Assembly: GCA_032162705.1 (NCBI GenBank)
Contig: JAVRON010000024.1
Span: 1-64,000, forward strand
Direction of reading: 5' to 3'
Source of the DNA: QHXN01 sp032162705
GTDB lineage: Bacteria; Acidobacteriota; Blastocatellia; Pyrinomonadales; Pyrinomonadaceae
Length of the DNA: 64,000 bases
Both the position numbers and the translations under genes were made by a program. Position 1 is the stretch's first letter, and every line of letters starts with the position of its first letter. Positions 9,101 through 17,600 of the stretch are shown piece by piece. The notes below the pieces were generated by a model. That model saw nothing but the letters and a program-made list of their open reading frames with translations, was not told the DNA's origin and made no database searches.

Positions 9101-9673
9101 AGCCTTGTCGGCGTCCGAGGCGAGGAGCGCGCCGCCTTCAGTCCACGCCGAGTCGTGCATCCCGCTGTTGTTGAGCGAAGGGTCATAGTAAACGTAGAGC
9201 CTTTGCAGCGCGCGGCAGCGACCCTTGAACTCAACGTCAATGAGTACGACGGGGCGCTCGGGGTCGGTCGTGTAGGTCTTGGTGATGGTGTACGCGTTCG
9301 TCTCGCTCGTCTGGCGGAAGGAGAGCGACTGCGTGTCTAAGACCTCGATGCGGTTCGTCGCGCCCTCGCCTTCGACCGAGGTGTTGCGGCAGCCCGTCAC
9401 GATGAACTGGAGCGTGCGCGTGTTCGCCACGTCAACGGTCGGGTAATAGACCTCGTCGAGCACGCCTCCGCGGAGCGTGAACCAGACCTTCGACTCCACT
9501 GTGTTCGACGTGCCGACGGCCTCCTTGCCCGCGTTCGTCCACTGCGCGTCGAGGCCCGGTGCGCCGGGCGCGAGATTGTTGCCGGTCTGCACGCGTTGTG
9601 CGTGTGTGTAAGCGGGCGCGGCGAAAATTACGAGCGACAACAGGATTGCGTAAAGGGAAAAGCTTTTATCCAT
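6191..9673 (-). CDS. Secreted GH15 glucoamylase/glucodextranase fused to CBM48-like and esterase domains
   Basis: The 1,160-residue protein has a signal peptide (about 1-26, ending in THAQ) and a glucodextranase-type N-domain. A GH15 catalytic domain follows, with HLVWARDLYQ near 343, EWNWDGKYTGKGRLW near 600 and a MIPEQVWD candidate catalytic Glu near 648. A region near 780-930 contains KRVEVVGDFTGWSP, typical of CBM48/E-set starch-binding modules. The C-terminal 220 residues are an alpha/beta esterase of the enterochelin-esterase type, with nucleophile motif LSGASLGG near 1045 and GHNYTAWR near 1141. It probably removes glucose from alpha-glucans in the periplasm or outside the cell. The esterase substrate is unknown. 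The ATG at 9673 is chosen because it starts the signal peptide. Confidence 0.88.
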   Translation of the reverse strand: MDKSFSLYAILLSLVIFAAPAYTHAQRVQTGNNLAPGAPGLDAQWTNAGKEAVGTSNTVESKVWFTLRGGVLDEVYYPTVDVANTRTLQFIVTGCRNTSVEGEGATNRIEVLDTQSLSFRQTSETNAYTITKTYTTDPERPVVLIDVEFKGRCRALQRLYVYYDPSLNNSGMHDSAWTEGGALLASDADKASALVSSTGFDETTNGYFGTSDKLDDLLKRGFLTEHYARAADGNVVQIGEVSGAGKFTLALAFGREPAEALKNARLSLAKGFAKVRAEYEAGWHDYVKTLRHVDAKYQAQYDMAALVLKAHEDKTFRGAMIASLSIPWGGGSNANEPNVGGYHLVWARDLYQVATAFYAVGDKASADRALDYLFRVQQKADGSFPQNSWLDGRPFWGSLQLDEVSFPLVLAYQLGRTDNETYVKHVRPAADFIVKNGPFTPQERWEEKSGYSPSTIAAEIAGLTCAAEIARRNGDDASAVVYIAAADDFARNVERWTATTTGTYGDKNYYLRLSFNDDPDDGAPFNVGNGGGEYDEREIVDAGFLELVRLGIRPPQDPLIAKSVAVIDQVIKVDTPVGASFYRYNHDGYGEMDDGREWNWDGKYTGKGRLWALLAGERGEYELALGRKTEAARRLDALAGFANEGRMIPEQVWDRPESPRPDFKFGEGTGSATPLAWSMAQFVRLATNLQEGRNIDTPDIVAARYAKPSPPPRAVADFNFPAKEILERMKAGESFRVTGGARAQGSRAFVLTGDERRELKPDAGGDFSFDVTAAARGTTPVVIGVIAPSGATYFQRAYAGGHATGELERAGDGDPYPTDAPEHLKSVKTSPLVEGEDVTFVYRGEAKRVEVVGDFTGWSPAGLVLRDAPGTNVKYIRLKFPRSARLEYKLIADGEWMLDPLNPSRNNNGVGGQNSNFVGPDYRPAPNAQGRDELRGRLERLALTGDDKRKVQVYLPPGYTEGRARYPVLYMQDGTQFIELGRAAEIADRMIVEGKIEPFIIIFIDPLERMKEYWANDQFADWMAQTLVPLVDSRYRTRAEREGRALSGASLGGVISVWTALRHPDVFARVGGQSSAFQIDEERVIAALARLDDEARRKYPLRFYFDAGRYEPLIIDAARRVNVMLRARGYPVTYREAAVGHNYTAWRDRLADAYTALWAK

Positions 9674-9713
9674 TTTATTTTTCCGGCGCGGTTCTCGCCC
9701 CGGCGAGAGGAAC

Positions 9714-9859
9714 AATTAACAGGGATGGACAGGATAAGGGAAATTTTTGATTTGCGATTTTAGATTTTAGATTTGCGAGTAAAGACCCCGGAGCTTCAAA
9801 TCGAAAATCAAAAATCCCAAATCAAAAATTCCTGTCTATCCTGTCCATCCCTGTTAATT
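9714..9859. repeat. Nested intergenic palindrome (GGATGGACA outer, GATTTTA inner)
   Basis: The outer arms read AATTAACAGGGATGGACAGG and its inverse, ending at 9859. The inner arms, 9741-9779 and 9794-9830, are degenerate heptads of GATTTTA/GATTTGC and their complements. The element lies between the xylH stop and the glucoamylase start, both on the minus strand. The same outer and inner word pairing recurs at 18.3 and 23.2 kb. Confidence 0.85.
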
Positions 9860-9908
9860 TCCGTCGAACTGAAGGCCATCGGCATGGCGGCTGACCGAGC
9901 AGCCTCGG

Positions 9909-11156
9909 TTAACTCTTCCGGCGTCCAAGCATGTCGAAGCCGACGGCGGCGACGAGCACCGCGCCCTTGACGATGTACTGCGTGTAGTTCTCTACGTTCA
10001 AGAGCGACATGCCGTTATCTAAACTCGCCATGATGAGCGCGCCGACGACCGCGCCCGAAACCGTCCCGCGCCCACCCATCAAAGAAGTCCCGCCGATGAC
10101 GCACGCCGCGATGGCGTCGAGTTCCATGTACGTGCCCGCGTCCGGCGACGCGCTGCCGACGCGCCCCGTGTGCAGGAGCGAAGCGACGCCGACGAGAAGG
10201 CCAAGCACGCAGTAAGCGGCGAGGATGTAGCGGCGTATGTTGATGCCCGACAGGCGCGCGGCGTCGGGGTTGCCGCCGATGGCGTAGAGGTATCGACCAA
10301 AGGTCGTGTTCTGCGTCAGGAACGCGCCGAGGATGGCGACGGCCAGCAGCACGAGCACGGGGACGGGCAGGCCCGGGTTGTTGCCCGAGTTCATCAAATA
10401 GATAAAGGCGACGATCAGAAGCGTCGGCACGATGATGCCAAGCGCGGTCACGCCGACGCCCGGCACCGTCAACCCGTGGCGGCGGCGTGCGCGGTTACGG
10501 CTGATGGTCAGGAAGACGACTGCCGCGATGGCGATCAAGGCCAGCACGACCCCGGCGCTCTGCGGGAGTTTGCCGACGCCGAGTTCCCTGAAGAAGGGCT
10601 GGCGAACCGGAATGGTCGCGCCCTTACTGAGACCGAGAATCACGCCGCGCCACGCGAGCAGTCCGCCGAGCGTGACGATGAAGGCCGGAATGTTCGCATA
10701 GGAGATGAGGCTTCCCTGCACCGCGCCGATGATGATACCGACGACCATCGCCGCGCCGAGCGCGCCGAACAAGCCTCCAGGCTCCTGCATCATCGCCGCC
10801 GCCCCGCCCGCAAGCCCCACCACCGACCCGACCGACAGATCAATCTGCCCCGCCACGATCACCAACAGCATCCCAACCGCCAGCACGCCCGTCACGGCCA
10901 TCTGCTGAAGAAGGTTCGAGAAGTTGTTCGGGTGGAGGAAAAGTCCGTACGGGAACTGCGGGCTGATGGTCTTCCACTGGAAGAAGAGCCAGATGGCGAC
11001 GAGCGCGATAATCATCGTGTAGGCGCGTAGGGAGTCGGCCTGGATGCGGAAGCCACCGACCTTCGCCTCTACGCCCTCCGGCACAGCACCGGGCGGCGAC
11101 ACGTCGGCTGTCGTCGGCGGTCGGTTCGTCGGCGGCTGATTCCCTGTTTGGCTCAT
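9909..11156 (-). CDS. xylH: XylH-like sugar ABC transporter permease
   Basis: The 415-residue inner-membrane protein is of the RbsC/XylH permease family. Its marker blocks are MLLVIVAGQIDLSVGSVVGL and, near the C-terminus, AACVIGGTSLMGGRGTVSGA. About ten to twelve hydrophobic segments follow a roughly 40-residue cytoplasmic, Pro/Thr-rich start. Length and a long central loop agree with XylH. It is third in a minus-strand xylF-xylG-xylH operon, 28 nt after xylG, and is preceded by a GGGGTG ribosome-binding site. Xylose specificity is inferred mainly from the XylF partner. Confidence 0.9.
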   Translation of the reverse strand: MSQTGNQPPTNRPPTTADVSPPGAVPEGVEAKVGGFRIQADSLRAYTMIIALVAIWLFFQWKTISPQFPYGLFLHPNNFSNLLQQMAVTGVLAVGMLLVIVAGQIDLSVGSVVGLAGGAAAMMQEPGGLFGALGAAMVVGIIIGAVQGSLISYANIPAFIVTLGGLLAWRGVILGLSKGATIPVRQPFFRELGVGKLPQSAGVVLALIAIAAVVFLTISRNRARRRHGLTVPGVGVTALGIIVPTLLIVAFIYLMNSGNNPGLPVPVLVLLAVAILGAFLTQNTTFGRYLYAIGGNPDAARLSGINIRRYILAAYCVLGLLVGVASLLHTGRVGSASPDAGTYMELDAIAACVIGGTSLMGGRGTVSGAVVGALIMASLDNGMSLLNVENYTQYIVKGAVLVAAVGFDMLGRRKS

Positions 11157-11184
11157 TTCATCACCCCGCTCATAAACGTTTAGC

Positions 11185-12732
11185 TCAAGCCGCGCGCTGC
11201 GTGTGGCCCGTGGCGCATGCCATGACGGCCTCCGGGCTGGCCTCTTCGCGTCTGAACTCGCCCGTGACGCGCCCCTCGTGCAGAACCATCACGCGGTCGG
11301 AGAGGCCGAGCACCTCGGGCAACTCCGAAGAGACGAGCACGATGGCGAGTCCTTCTTTCGCGAGCCGGTTGATCTGCGCGTAAATCTCCTGCTTCGCGCC
11401 CACGTCAATGCCGCGCGTCGGCTCGTCTAAGAAAAGCACGCGCGGGTTCGTCAAAAGCCACTTGGCGAGGACGACCTTCTGTTGATTGCCGCCCGAGAGC
11501 GTGCCGACGATGGTGAAGACCGAGTTTGCCTTGACCCGCAAATCCTTGCGCGCACGCTCGCCCGCCGCGGCCTCTGCGTCAACGTCCGTGACGAAGCGTC
11601 CCGACAGTCGCCGCAGGCTCGCAAGCGTCATGTTGTTAAGAATGGTCTGGTCGAGCACGAGTCCGAAGCGCTTGCGGTCTTCGGTCACAAAGCCGACGCC
11701 GTGCCGGATGGCGTCCGATGGTCGCGTGATACGCACGCGCTCGCCTTCGACGTAAGTCTCACCCGCGACCCTTCCGGGCCACGCGCCGAAGATCGCCATC
11801 AGAAGCTCGCTCCGCCCCGCGCCCATCAGTCCCGCGATGCCGAGCACCTCGCCGCGTCGCACCTTGAAGCCCACGTCGCGGACTAAGAGCTTGCCCGAAA
11901 CGTTCGGGTCTTCGACCGTAAAGCCTCGCGCCTCGAAGACCACTTCGCCGCGCTCGTGCTCGGCTTCGGGGAAGATGTCACCGACCTCACGCCCCACCAT
12001 CAAGGCGATAACGCGCGACTCGTCCAGCTCCTTTGAAGGTCGTGTCCCCACCGTCCGCCCGTCGCGCAAGACCGTGATGCGGTCGGACATGCGGAACACC
12101 TCGTCGAGCTTGTGCGAGATATAGATCATGCCGACGCCGCGCTCGCCGAGCTTGCGCAGGATACCGAACAGCGTCTCGACCTCTGCGTCGGCGAGCGCCG
12201 CGGTCGGCTCGTCGAGGACGAGTATGCGCGCCTCCTGCGAGAGCGCCTTCGCGATCTCGACTAATTGCTGCTGGCCGATGCCGAGATGCCCGACGGGCGT
12301 GCGCGGGTCGAGATGAAGGTTCAGCTCGTCGAGCAACTTTTGCGCGCGGCTGTAGAGTTCTTCCCAGCGGATGATGCCGAACCGGTTCGGCTCGCGCCCG
12401 AGGAAAATGTTCTCGCCGATGGTCAGCTCCTTGATGAGCGAAAGCTCTTGAAAGATGACGGCGACGCCCGCGTTCTCGGCGTCGCGCACGCTCGCGAAAC
12501 GTCGCACCTCTCCATCAATCAAGACCTCGCCGCCATAAGAGCCATGCGGGTAGACGCCGCCAAGCACCTTCATCAGCGTAGACTTGCCCGCGCCGTTCTC
12601 GCCCACGAGCGCGTGCAACTCGCCCGCGTGGAGGTCGAACGACACGCCGTCGAGCGCGCGCACGCCCGGGAAGGTCTTCGTTATCTCACGCATCTCCAGC
12701 AGCGGAGTGCGCGTCTCGGCATTGGTACTCAT
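11185..12732 (-). CDS. xylG: XylG-like sugar ABC transporter ATP-binding protein
   Basis: The 515-residue protein has two ABC domains in tandem. The first has Walker A GENGAGKSTLMK and signature LGIGQQQLVEIAKAL. The second has a degenerate GLMGAGRSELL P-loop and signature LSGGNQQKVVLAKWL. This tandem layout with one degenerate site is standard for RbsA/XylG/MglA proteins that energise CUT2 sugar importers. It starts 6 nt after the xylF stop and precedes xylH, so the three are co-transcribed. Confidence 0.93.
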   Translation of the reverse strand: MSTNAETRTPLLEMREITKTFPGVRALDGVSFDLHAGELHALVGENGAGKSTLMKVLGGVYPHGSYGGEVLIDGEVRRFASVRDAENAGVAVIFQELSLIKELTIGENIFLGREPNRFGIIRWEELYSRAQKLLDELNLHLDPRTPVGHLGIGQQQLVEIAKALSQEARILVLDEPTAALADAEVETLFGILRKLGERGVGMIYISHKLDEVFRMSDRITVLRDGRTVGTRPSKELDESRVIALMVGREVGDIFPEAEHERGEVVFEARGFTVEDPNVSGKLLVRDVGFKVRRGEVLGIAGLMGAGRSELLMAIFGAWPGRVAGETYVEGERVRITRPSDAIRHGVGFVTEDRKRFGLVLDQTILNNMTLASLRRLSGRFVTDVDAEAAAGERARKDLRVKANSVFTIVGTLSGGNQQKVVLAKWLLTNPRVLFLDEPTRGIDVGAKQEIYAQINRLAKEGLAIVLVSSELPEVLGLSDRVMVLHEGRVTGEFRREEASPEAVMACATGHTQRAA

Positions 12733-12738
12733 CCTCGC

Positions 12739-13950
12739 TCACGCCCTTCTTCTGAATACCACCAGACCGACGAAGAGGAAGCTGATGCCCGCGAGCACAG
12801 AGCCGAGAAGTGAATGCTGTGGGCTGACCACGGGCGGCTTATTGTCGGCGGTCGTCTTCGGCCACTGGTCGCGCGGCACGTCTTTGTAAACGTCTTCCAT
12901 CTTGTGGTAGCCGTCCTTGATGACCGTATCCATCAGGTTGGCTTTGTCCACGGCCTGCGGCTCTTGCAGGATGGCGGGCACGTCGATCTTGCCGTTGTTG
13001 ATCTTATCTTTCGTGTCGAGCGTCTCGCCGTGCGCGAGCTTGACGGCCGAGTCCACGGCGCTGTCGGCGAGCGGCTTAATCGGCTTGTAAATGGTCATCG
13101 TCTGTGAGCCTTTGGCGATGCGCTGAATGGCGTCGAGCTGCGCGTCCTGTCCCGTGACGAGCACCTTACCTGCAAGCCCCGCCACTTCGAGCGCCGAGAT
13201 AGCACCGCCCGCCGTGCCGTCGTTCGAGGCGACTATCGCCTGAATGTCGTTCTTCGTCTTCGTCAGAGAGTCCTCGGTGATGCGCTGCGCCTCCTCGGCC
13301 TTCCACTCTTTGGCGAACTGGTCGGAGATGAGTTTCACGTCGCCGCGGTCAATCGCGGGCTTCAGGATGTTCATCTGTCCCTTGCGCAGAAGCAGAGCGT
13401 TGTTGTCCGTCGGCGCGCCGCCGATGAGAACGTAGTTGCCTTTGGGGACGTGCTTCAAGGCGTAGTCGGCCTGCATCTCGCCCATCCGCTCGACCTGATG
13501 CGAGACGTAGAGGTCAACGTCGGAGTTCTTGATCAGCCGGTCGTAGGAGATGACGCGGACGCCTGCGGCGTGCGCCTTCTCGACGATGGAGGCGGCAATC
13601 TCGCCGTTGTGCGGGGCGACGATCAGAACATCCACGCCCTTCGTGAGCATGTTGTCGCACTGCTTGGTCTGGACGGCGTCGTCGCTGTTGGCGACCTGCA
13701 CGTCGAGCTGCGCGCCGAGTTCTTTGGCCCTCTGCTCGACGAGCGCCTTATCGCGCTGCCAGCGCTCCTCCTTGAGCGTGTCCATCGAGAAGCCGATGTA
13801 GACAGGCTCGCCCGCCTTCTTCGTCTTGAACTGCGAGCCGCCCGTCCCTGTGGACGAAGTGTTCTGCGTCGAGTTACCCGCGCATGCGCCCAACGTCAGA
13901 AGCGCCGCCGCCGCGGCCAACGTCACCATCCACCCTCTCACCTGTCGCAT
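12739..13950 (-). CDS. xylF: XylF-like sugar-binding lipoprotein with C-terminal membrane segment
   Basis: The 403-residue protein has a lipoprotein signal (LLTLGAC, Cys about 23). Its periplasmic binding domain closely follows XylF, with blocks such as LKEERWQRDKALVE, VASNDGTAGGAISAL and TGQDAQLDAIQRIAKGSQTM. It should deliver D-xylose or a related sugar to XylGH. Unusually, the C-terminus continues as a Pro-rich linker, a hydrophobic helix (LLGSVLAGISFLFVGLVVF) and RRRA, which would put a second anchor in the membrane. AAGGAG lies 8 nt before the ATG, a strong ribosome-binding site. It is the first gene of the xylFGH operon. Confidence 0.92.
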   Translation of the reverse strand: MRQVRGWMVTLAAAAALLTLGACAGNSTQNTSSTGTGGSQFKTKKAGEPVYIGFSMDTLKEERWQRDKALVEQRAKELGAQLDVQVANSDDAVQTKQCDNMLTKGVDVLIVAPHNGEIAASIVEKAHAAGVRVISYDRLIKNSDVDLYVSHQVERMGEMQADYALKHVPKGNYVLIGGAPTDNNALLLRKGQMNILKPAIDRGDVKLISDQFAKEWKAEEAQRITEDSLTKTKNDIQAIVASNDGTAGGAISALEVAGLAGKVLVTGQDAQLDAIQRIAKGSQTMTIYKPIKPLADSAVDSAVKLAHGETLDTKDKINNGKIDVPAILQEPQAVDKANLMDTVIKDGYHKMEDVYKDVPRDQWPKTTADNKPPVVSPQHSLLGSVLAGISFLFVGLVVFRRRA

Positions 13951-14662
13951 CAGTTTCTCCTTTTGTTATCCGGCCCCGGCACGCCGAGCCGCCCGAGCGA
14001 AGAGCCGCGCCCTGAGAGTCCGCTCGGAAGCGTTGCATGGGGCGCGGGCGACCGAGACCATACCTTCTTTGACGGGCGCGCGAAAGTTCGCCCCGTCCGA
14101 CTCGCCGCGCGGGGGTTCAAAACCGGGCGTGCCGATTTTGTCGATGTGGTCAGCGGAAATTAACTGCTTGAACGCGGCTAAGATTAACAGAGGCACGGGG
14201 AAAATTGTATTGAAATTTTTCGGCGCAGGTGCTATCTCTTTATTCGTCAGCCAACACAACTAAATCGGAATCTTTCGCCGGACGTTCGGCGCGACTTCAA
14301 CGGCATCGCTCCGGCAGCGGGTCATTTTCAACGTCGAACCTAAATTGCGGATTCCGCCCTATGTGTGTTAGCGAACAGACGGATGGCTTTCGCGTGGGAT
14401 TAACTCGACGAAACAAGTCTGACATACGGCGAGAATTGGCGATCCCTCCTTATGCCATAGCCGAGATGAGAGTCTTCTCTATTTGTTCGACAACTAAAAG
14501 TGACGCACAAGTCTTCCCCCTCCAAGTCGTTTTATAAGGGCGGCACGGCTGCCGCCCCGAGCGCATCACTCCTCGCGCCGCAGGGCATCTTTCCAAGGGT
14601 TCGCTAAACGTGCGACGCTTCCGCCGGTCGCGACAGATGCCGGCACACACGGAGGTCTTCAA
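13951..14662. other. Divergent intergenic region between xylF and the Oar receptor
   Basis: These 712 bp hold the regulatory regions of both flanking operons. No convincing gene is seen. On the minus strand, CGGCACGCC (14126-14134) and GGCGTGCCG (13977-13985) could close a 158-nt leader fold just upstream of the xylF ribosome-binding site. Within it, GACGGGCG pairs with CGCCCCGTC. A TTGAAA-17-TATCTC match at 14210-14238 on the plus strand is a weak promoter candidate for the receptor gene. Confidence 0.35.
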
Positions 14663-17600
14663 ATGGGGCATAAATTATCCGCTCTCTTCCGCGCCGTCTT
14701 GTGCGCGCTCGCCCTCTTCTCGTTCGCCACTCAGGCGCGCGCACAGTTCCGCGCGGGCATTCAGGGCACGGTGACCGACCCGGCAGGTGCGGTCGTCCCC
14801 GCCGCCTCCGTCACGCTCAAGAATAATGAGACGGGGCGCACGCAAACAGCCACTTCGAGCGACGAGGGCTTCTACCGCATCACGGAACTCCCGCCCGGGA
14901 AGTACACGCTCTCTATCGAGAAGGCCGGGTTCAAGAAGACGACATTTGAAGACCTCGTCGTCAACGCAGAGCAGGTGCAGGGCGTTGACGTGGTGCTCAC
15001 CGCGGGCGAGGTGGCTGAGACCGTCACGGTCACGGACAGCGCCACGCCCGCCTTAGAGACCGAGAACCCGAACATCAACAAAGCAATTACGACGCAGGAG
15101 ATCAAGCAGCTCCCGCAGTTCGGGCGCGACCCGTACGAGCTGCTTCGCCTGACGCCGGGAGTCCTTGGCGAAGGCGCGCGTGGCGGCGCGGGCGGCGCGG
15201 TGGGACTACCGAACCAGACGGGGCCCGGCGGCTCGAACCGCTCGATCTTCCAGACCGAGAACCAGCCGCAGATTTCCGCCAACGGCCAGAGAGTTTCGGC
15301 CAACAACTTCCAGATCGACGGCACGAGCGTCAACAGCTTGACGTTTGGCGGCGCGGCCGTCGTCACGCCCAATCAGGAGTCGGTCAAGGAGGTACGCGTC
15401 ATCGCCAATGTCTACTCCGCCGAGTACGGGCGCAACAGTGGCGCGCAGGTTCTGACGGTCTCGCAGAACGGGACGAACCAATTCCACGGCAGCCTCTTCC
15501 TCAAGAACAACAGCCCCGGCTTGAACTCCTTCAACAAGTACGGCGGTCTTAACAACGCACGCCCCGTCCGCGTCAACCAGCACCTCAACCAGTTCGGCGG
15601 AAGCATCGGCGGCCCGCTCCCCATCCCGCGCTTCGGCGAGGGTCGCCCGCCCGCTTTCAAGCTCGCGAAGAACAAGGCATTCTTCTTCTTCTCCTATGAG
15701 GGCTTGCGCAGCAACAACACGGACACCGTCAGCGCCTTCGTCGAGACGCCCGAGTTCCGGCAACTCGTCCAGCAGACTCGGCCCGGCAGCATCGCCGCGC
15801 GCATCCTGAACGCGCCCGGCATCCAGCCGCGCATCGTCGGCGTCGTCCCGACGACATGCTCCGCCGCGGGCTTCCCTTCGGGTAACTTCCCTCTGTGTCA
15901 GGTGGTCGGCAGCGGCCTCGACATCGGAAGACCCGCCGGTGCTCAAGGGCAGTACCTTCCCTTCAGCAGCCTGAACGGTGGAGGGCTTGACGGCATCCCC
16001 GACATACAGTTCGTGCAGTTGGCCGTCCCGACCATCAGCCGCGGCAACCAGTTCAACCCGCGCATCGATCTCAATCCCAACGACCGCAACTCGTTCACCT
16101 TCAGCTCCTATATTTCGCACTTCGATGGGTTGGGCGGCGATGCTGCCGGACGCAGTCGCCCGATGGGTGACATACGGACGACACCGACGAACCAGTTCGG
16201 GACGGTGACGTGGACGCACACCATCTCGCCGACCATACTCAACGAGGCACGCGTCAACGCCACACGCTTCGCCTTCAACGAGATCAAGTCTTCGAGCGAT
16301 ACCAACTTCGGCATCCCGCGCATCGAGATCGAGAACATGCCGGGCGACCGCCTGCGCTTCGGAGCGCCCTGGGCCGAGACGACGCCGGGCATCTTTGCCG
16401 AGAACACTTTCGAGTTACGCGACACGCTCCGCGTGGTGCGCGGCAGTCAGGGCTGGAGCTTCGGCGGCGAGGTGCGCAAGGAGCAGGACAACAACGACCT
16501 GTCGGGCGGCTCGCGCCCGCTCTTTACCTTTGCCGGTCTCTTCAACTTCGTCAACGACACGCCGCTCTTCTACCAGATCAACGCAGACCCGCGCACGGGA
16601 GGCCCCGCCGAGTCGCAGCGCTACTTCCGCTCCGCGACCTACGCGGCCTTCGGGCAGAACGACTGGAAGGTGCGACCGAATTTGACTTTAAACCTCGGCC
16701 TGCGCTGGGAGTATTTCGCGCCCTTGAGCGAGAAGCAGAACCGCCTGAGCAATCTCGTCTTAGGCCCGGCGGGCAGCGAGTTGACGGGCGCGCGTCTCGT
16801 CAGCGGCGGCGACAAGCTCTACCCGCCCGACCGCAACAACTTCGCGCCGCGGCTCGGCTTCGCCTACAGCCCGAACTACGGCAACGCCTTCGGCGGCATG
16901 CTGAACGAGAACCGTCTCGTCTTGCGCGGAGGCTTCGGCGTCGCCTACAACCGCGTTCCCATCGTGCTCTTCGCCAACACGCGCGGCAACCCGCCCTTCT
17001 TCGCGCGCTACGGAATCTGCTGCGGCACTTCGGCGCAGGACTTCAGCACGCCCTTCAACAACGGCCAGATTCTCTACGCGCTCGGCGCGAACAACTCGCC
17101 CTTCAGCTACCCCATCAACCCTGCGCTCAGGGCGACCTTCAATCCGACCACTGGCTTACCAGTCCTGCCGCCCGGCGCGCAGGTCGAGCTTTACGGCGCG
17201 CCGCCCGAGGTAGCGACGCCCTACGTCTACACCTACTCGCTCGAAGGCCAGTACAGTCTGCCGGGGCACTTAACCGCCGAGCTTGGTTATCAGGGGAGTT
17301 CGAGTCGCAAGCTCATACGCCTCGTCAACGAGCGTTTCCTCTTCACAGACCCCGGAACTTTCTCCGGCATCTTCTTCCCGACGCCCGACGCCAGCGCCAG
17401 TTACAACGCCATGATCGCGCGGCTCTCGCGTCGCCTGAGTGGCGGCCTCCAGTTCGACGCCGTCTACCGCTGGGCGAAGAGCATCGACGTGAACTCAAAC
17501 GAAGGCCCGGGCGGCGCGACCAACCCGACCTTCCCGCTCGACGTGCGACAGGAGCGCGGCCCTTCGGACTACGACGTGCGCCACAACTTCGTCGCTTCGA

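Noticed and set aside
13966..14259. Minus-strand 97-codon open frame with a TPGFEPP-like peptide, as produced by tRNA antisense
   Set aside because: No cloverleaf could be drawn: the T-arm-like GGGGGTTCAAAACCGGG has mismatches and no matching acceptor at the right distance. Composition also does not support a protein.
14533..14538. TATAAG as -10 of the receptor gene
   Set aside because: No -35 sequence at a suitable distance could be found.
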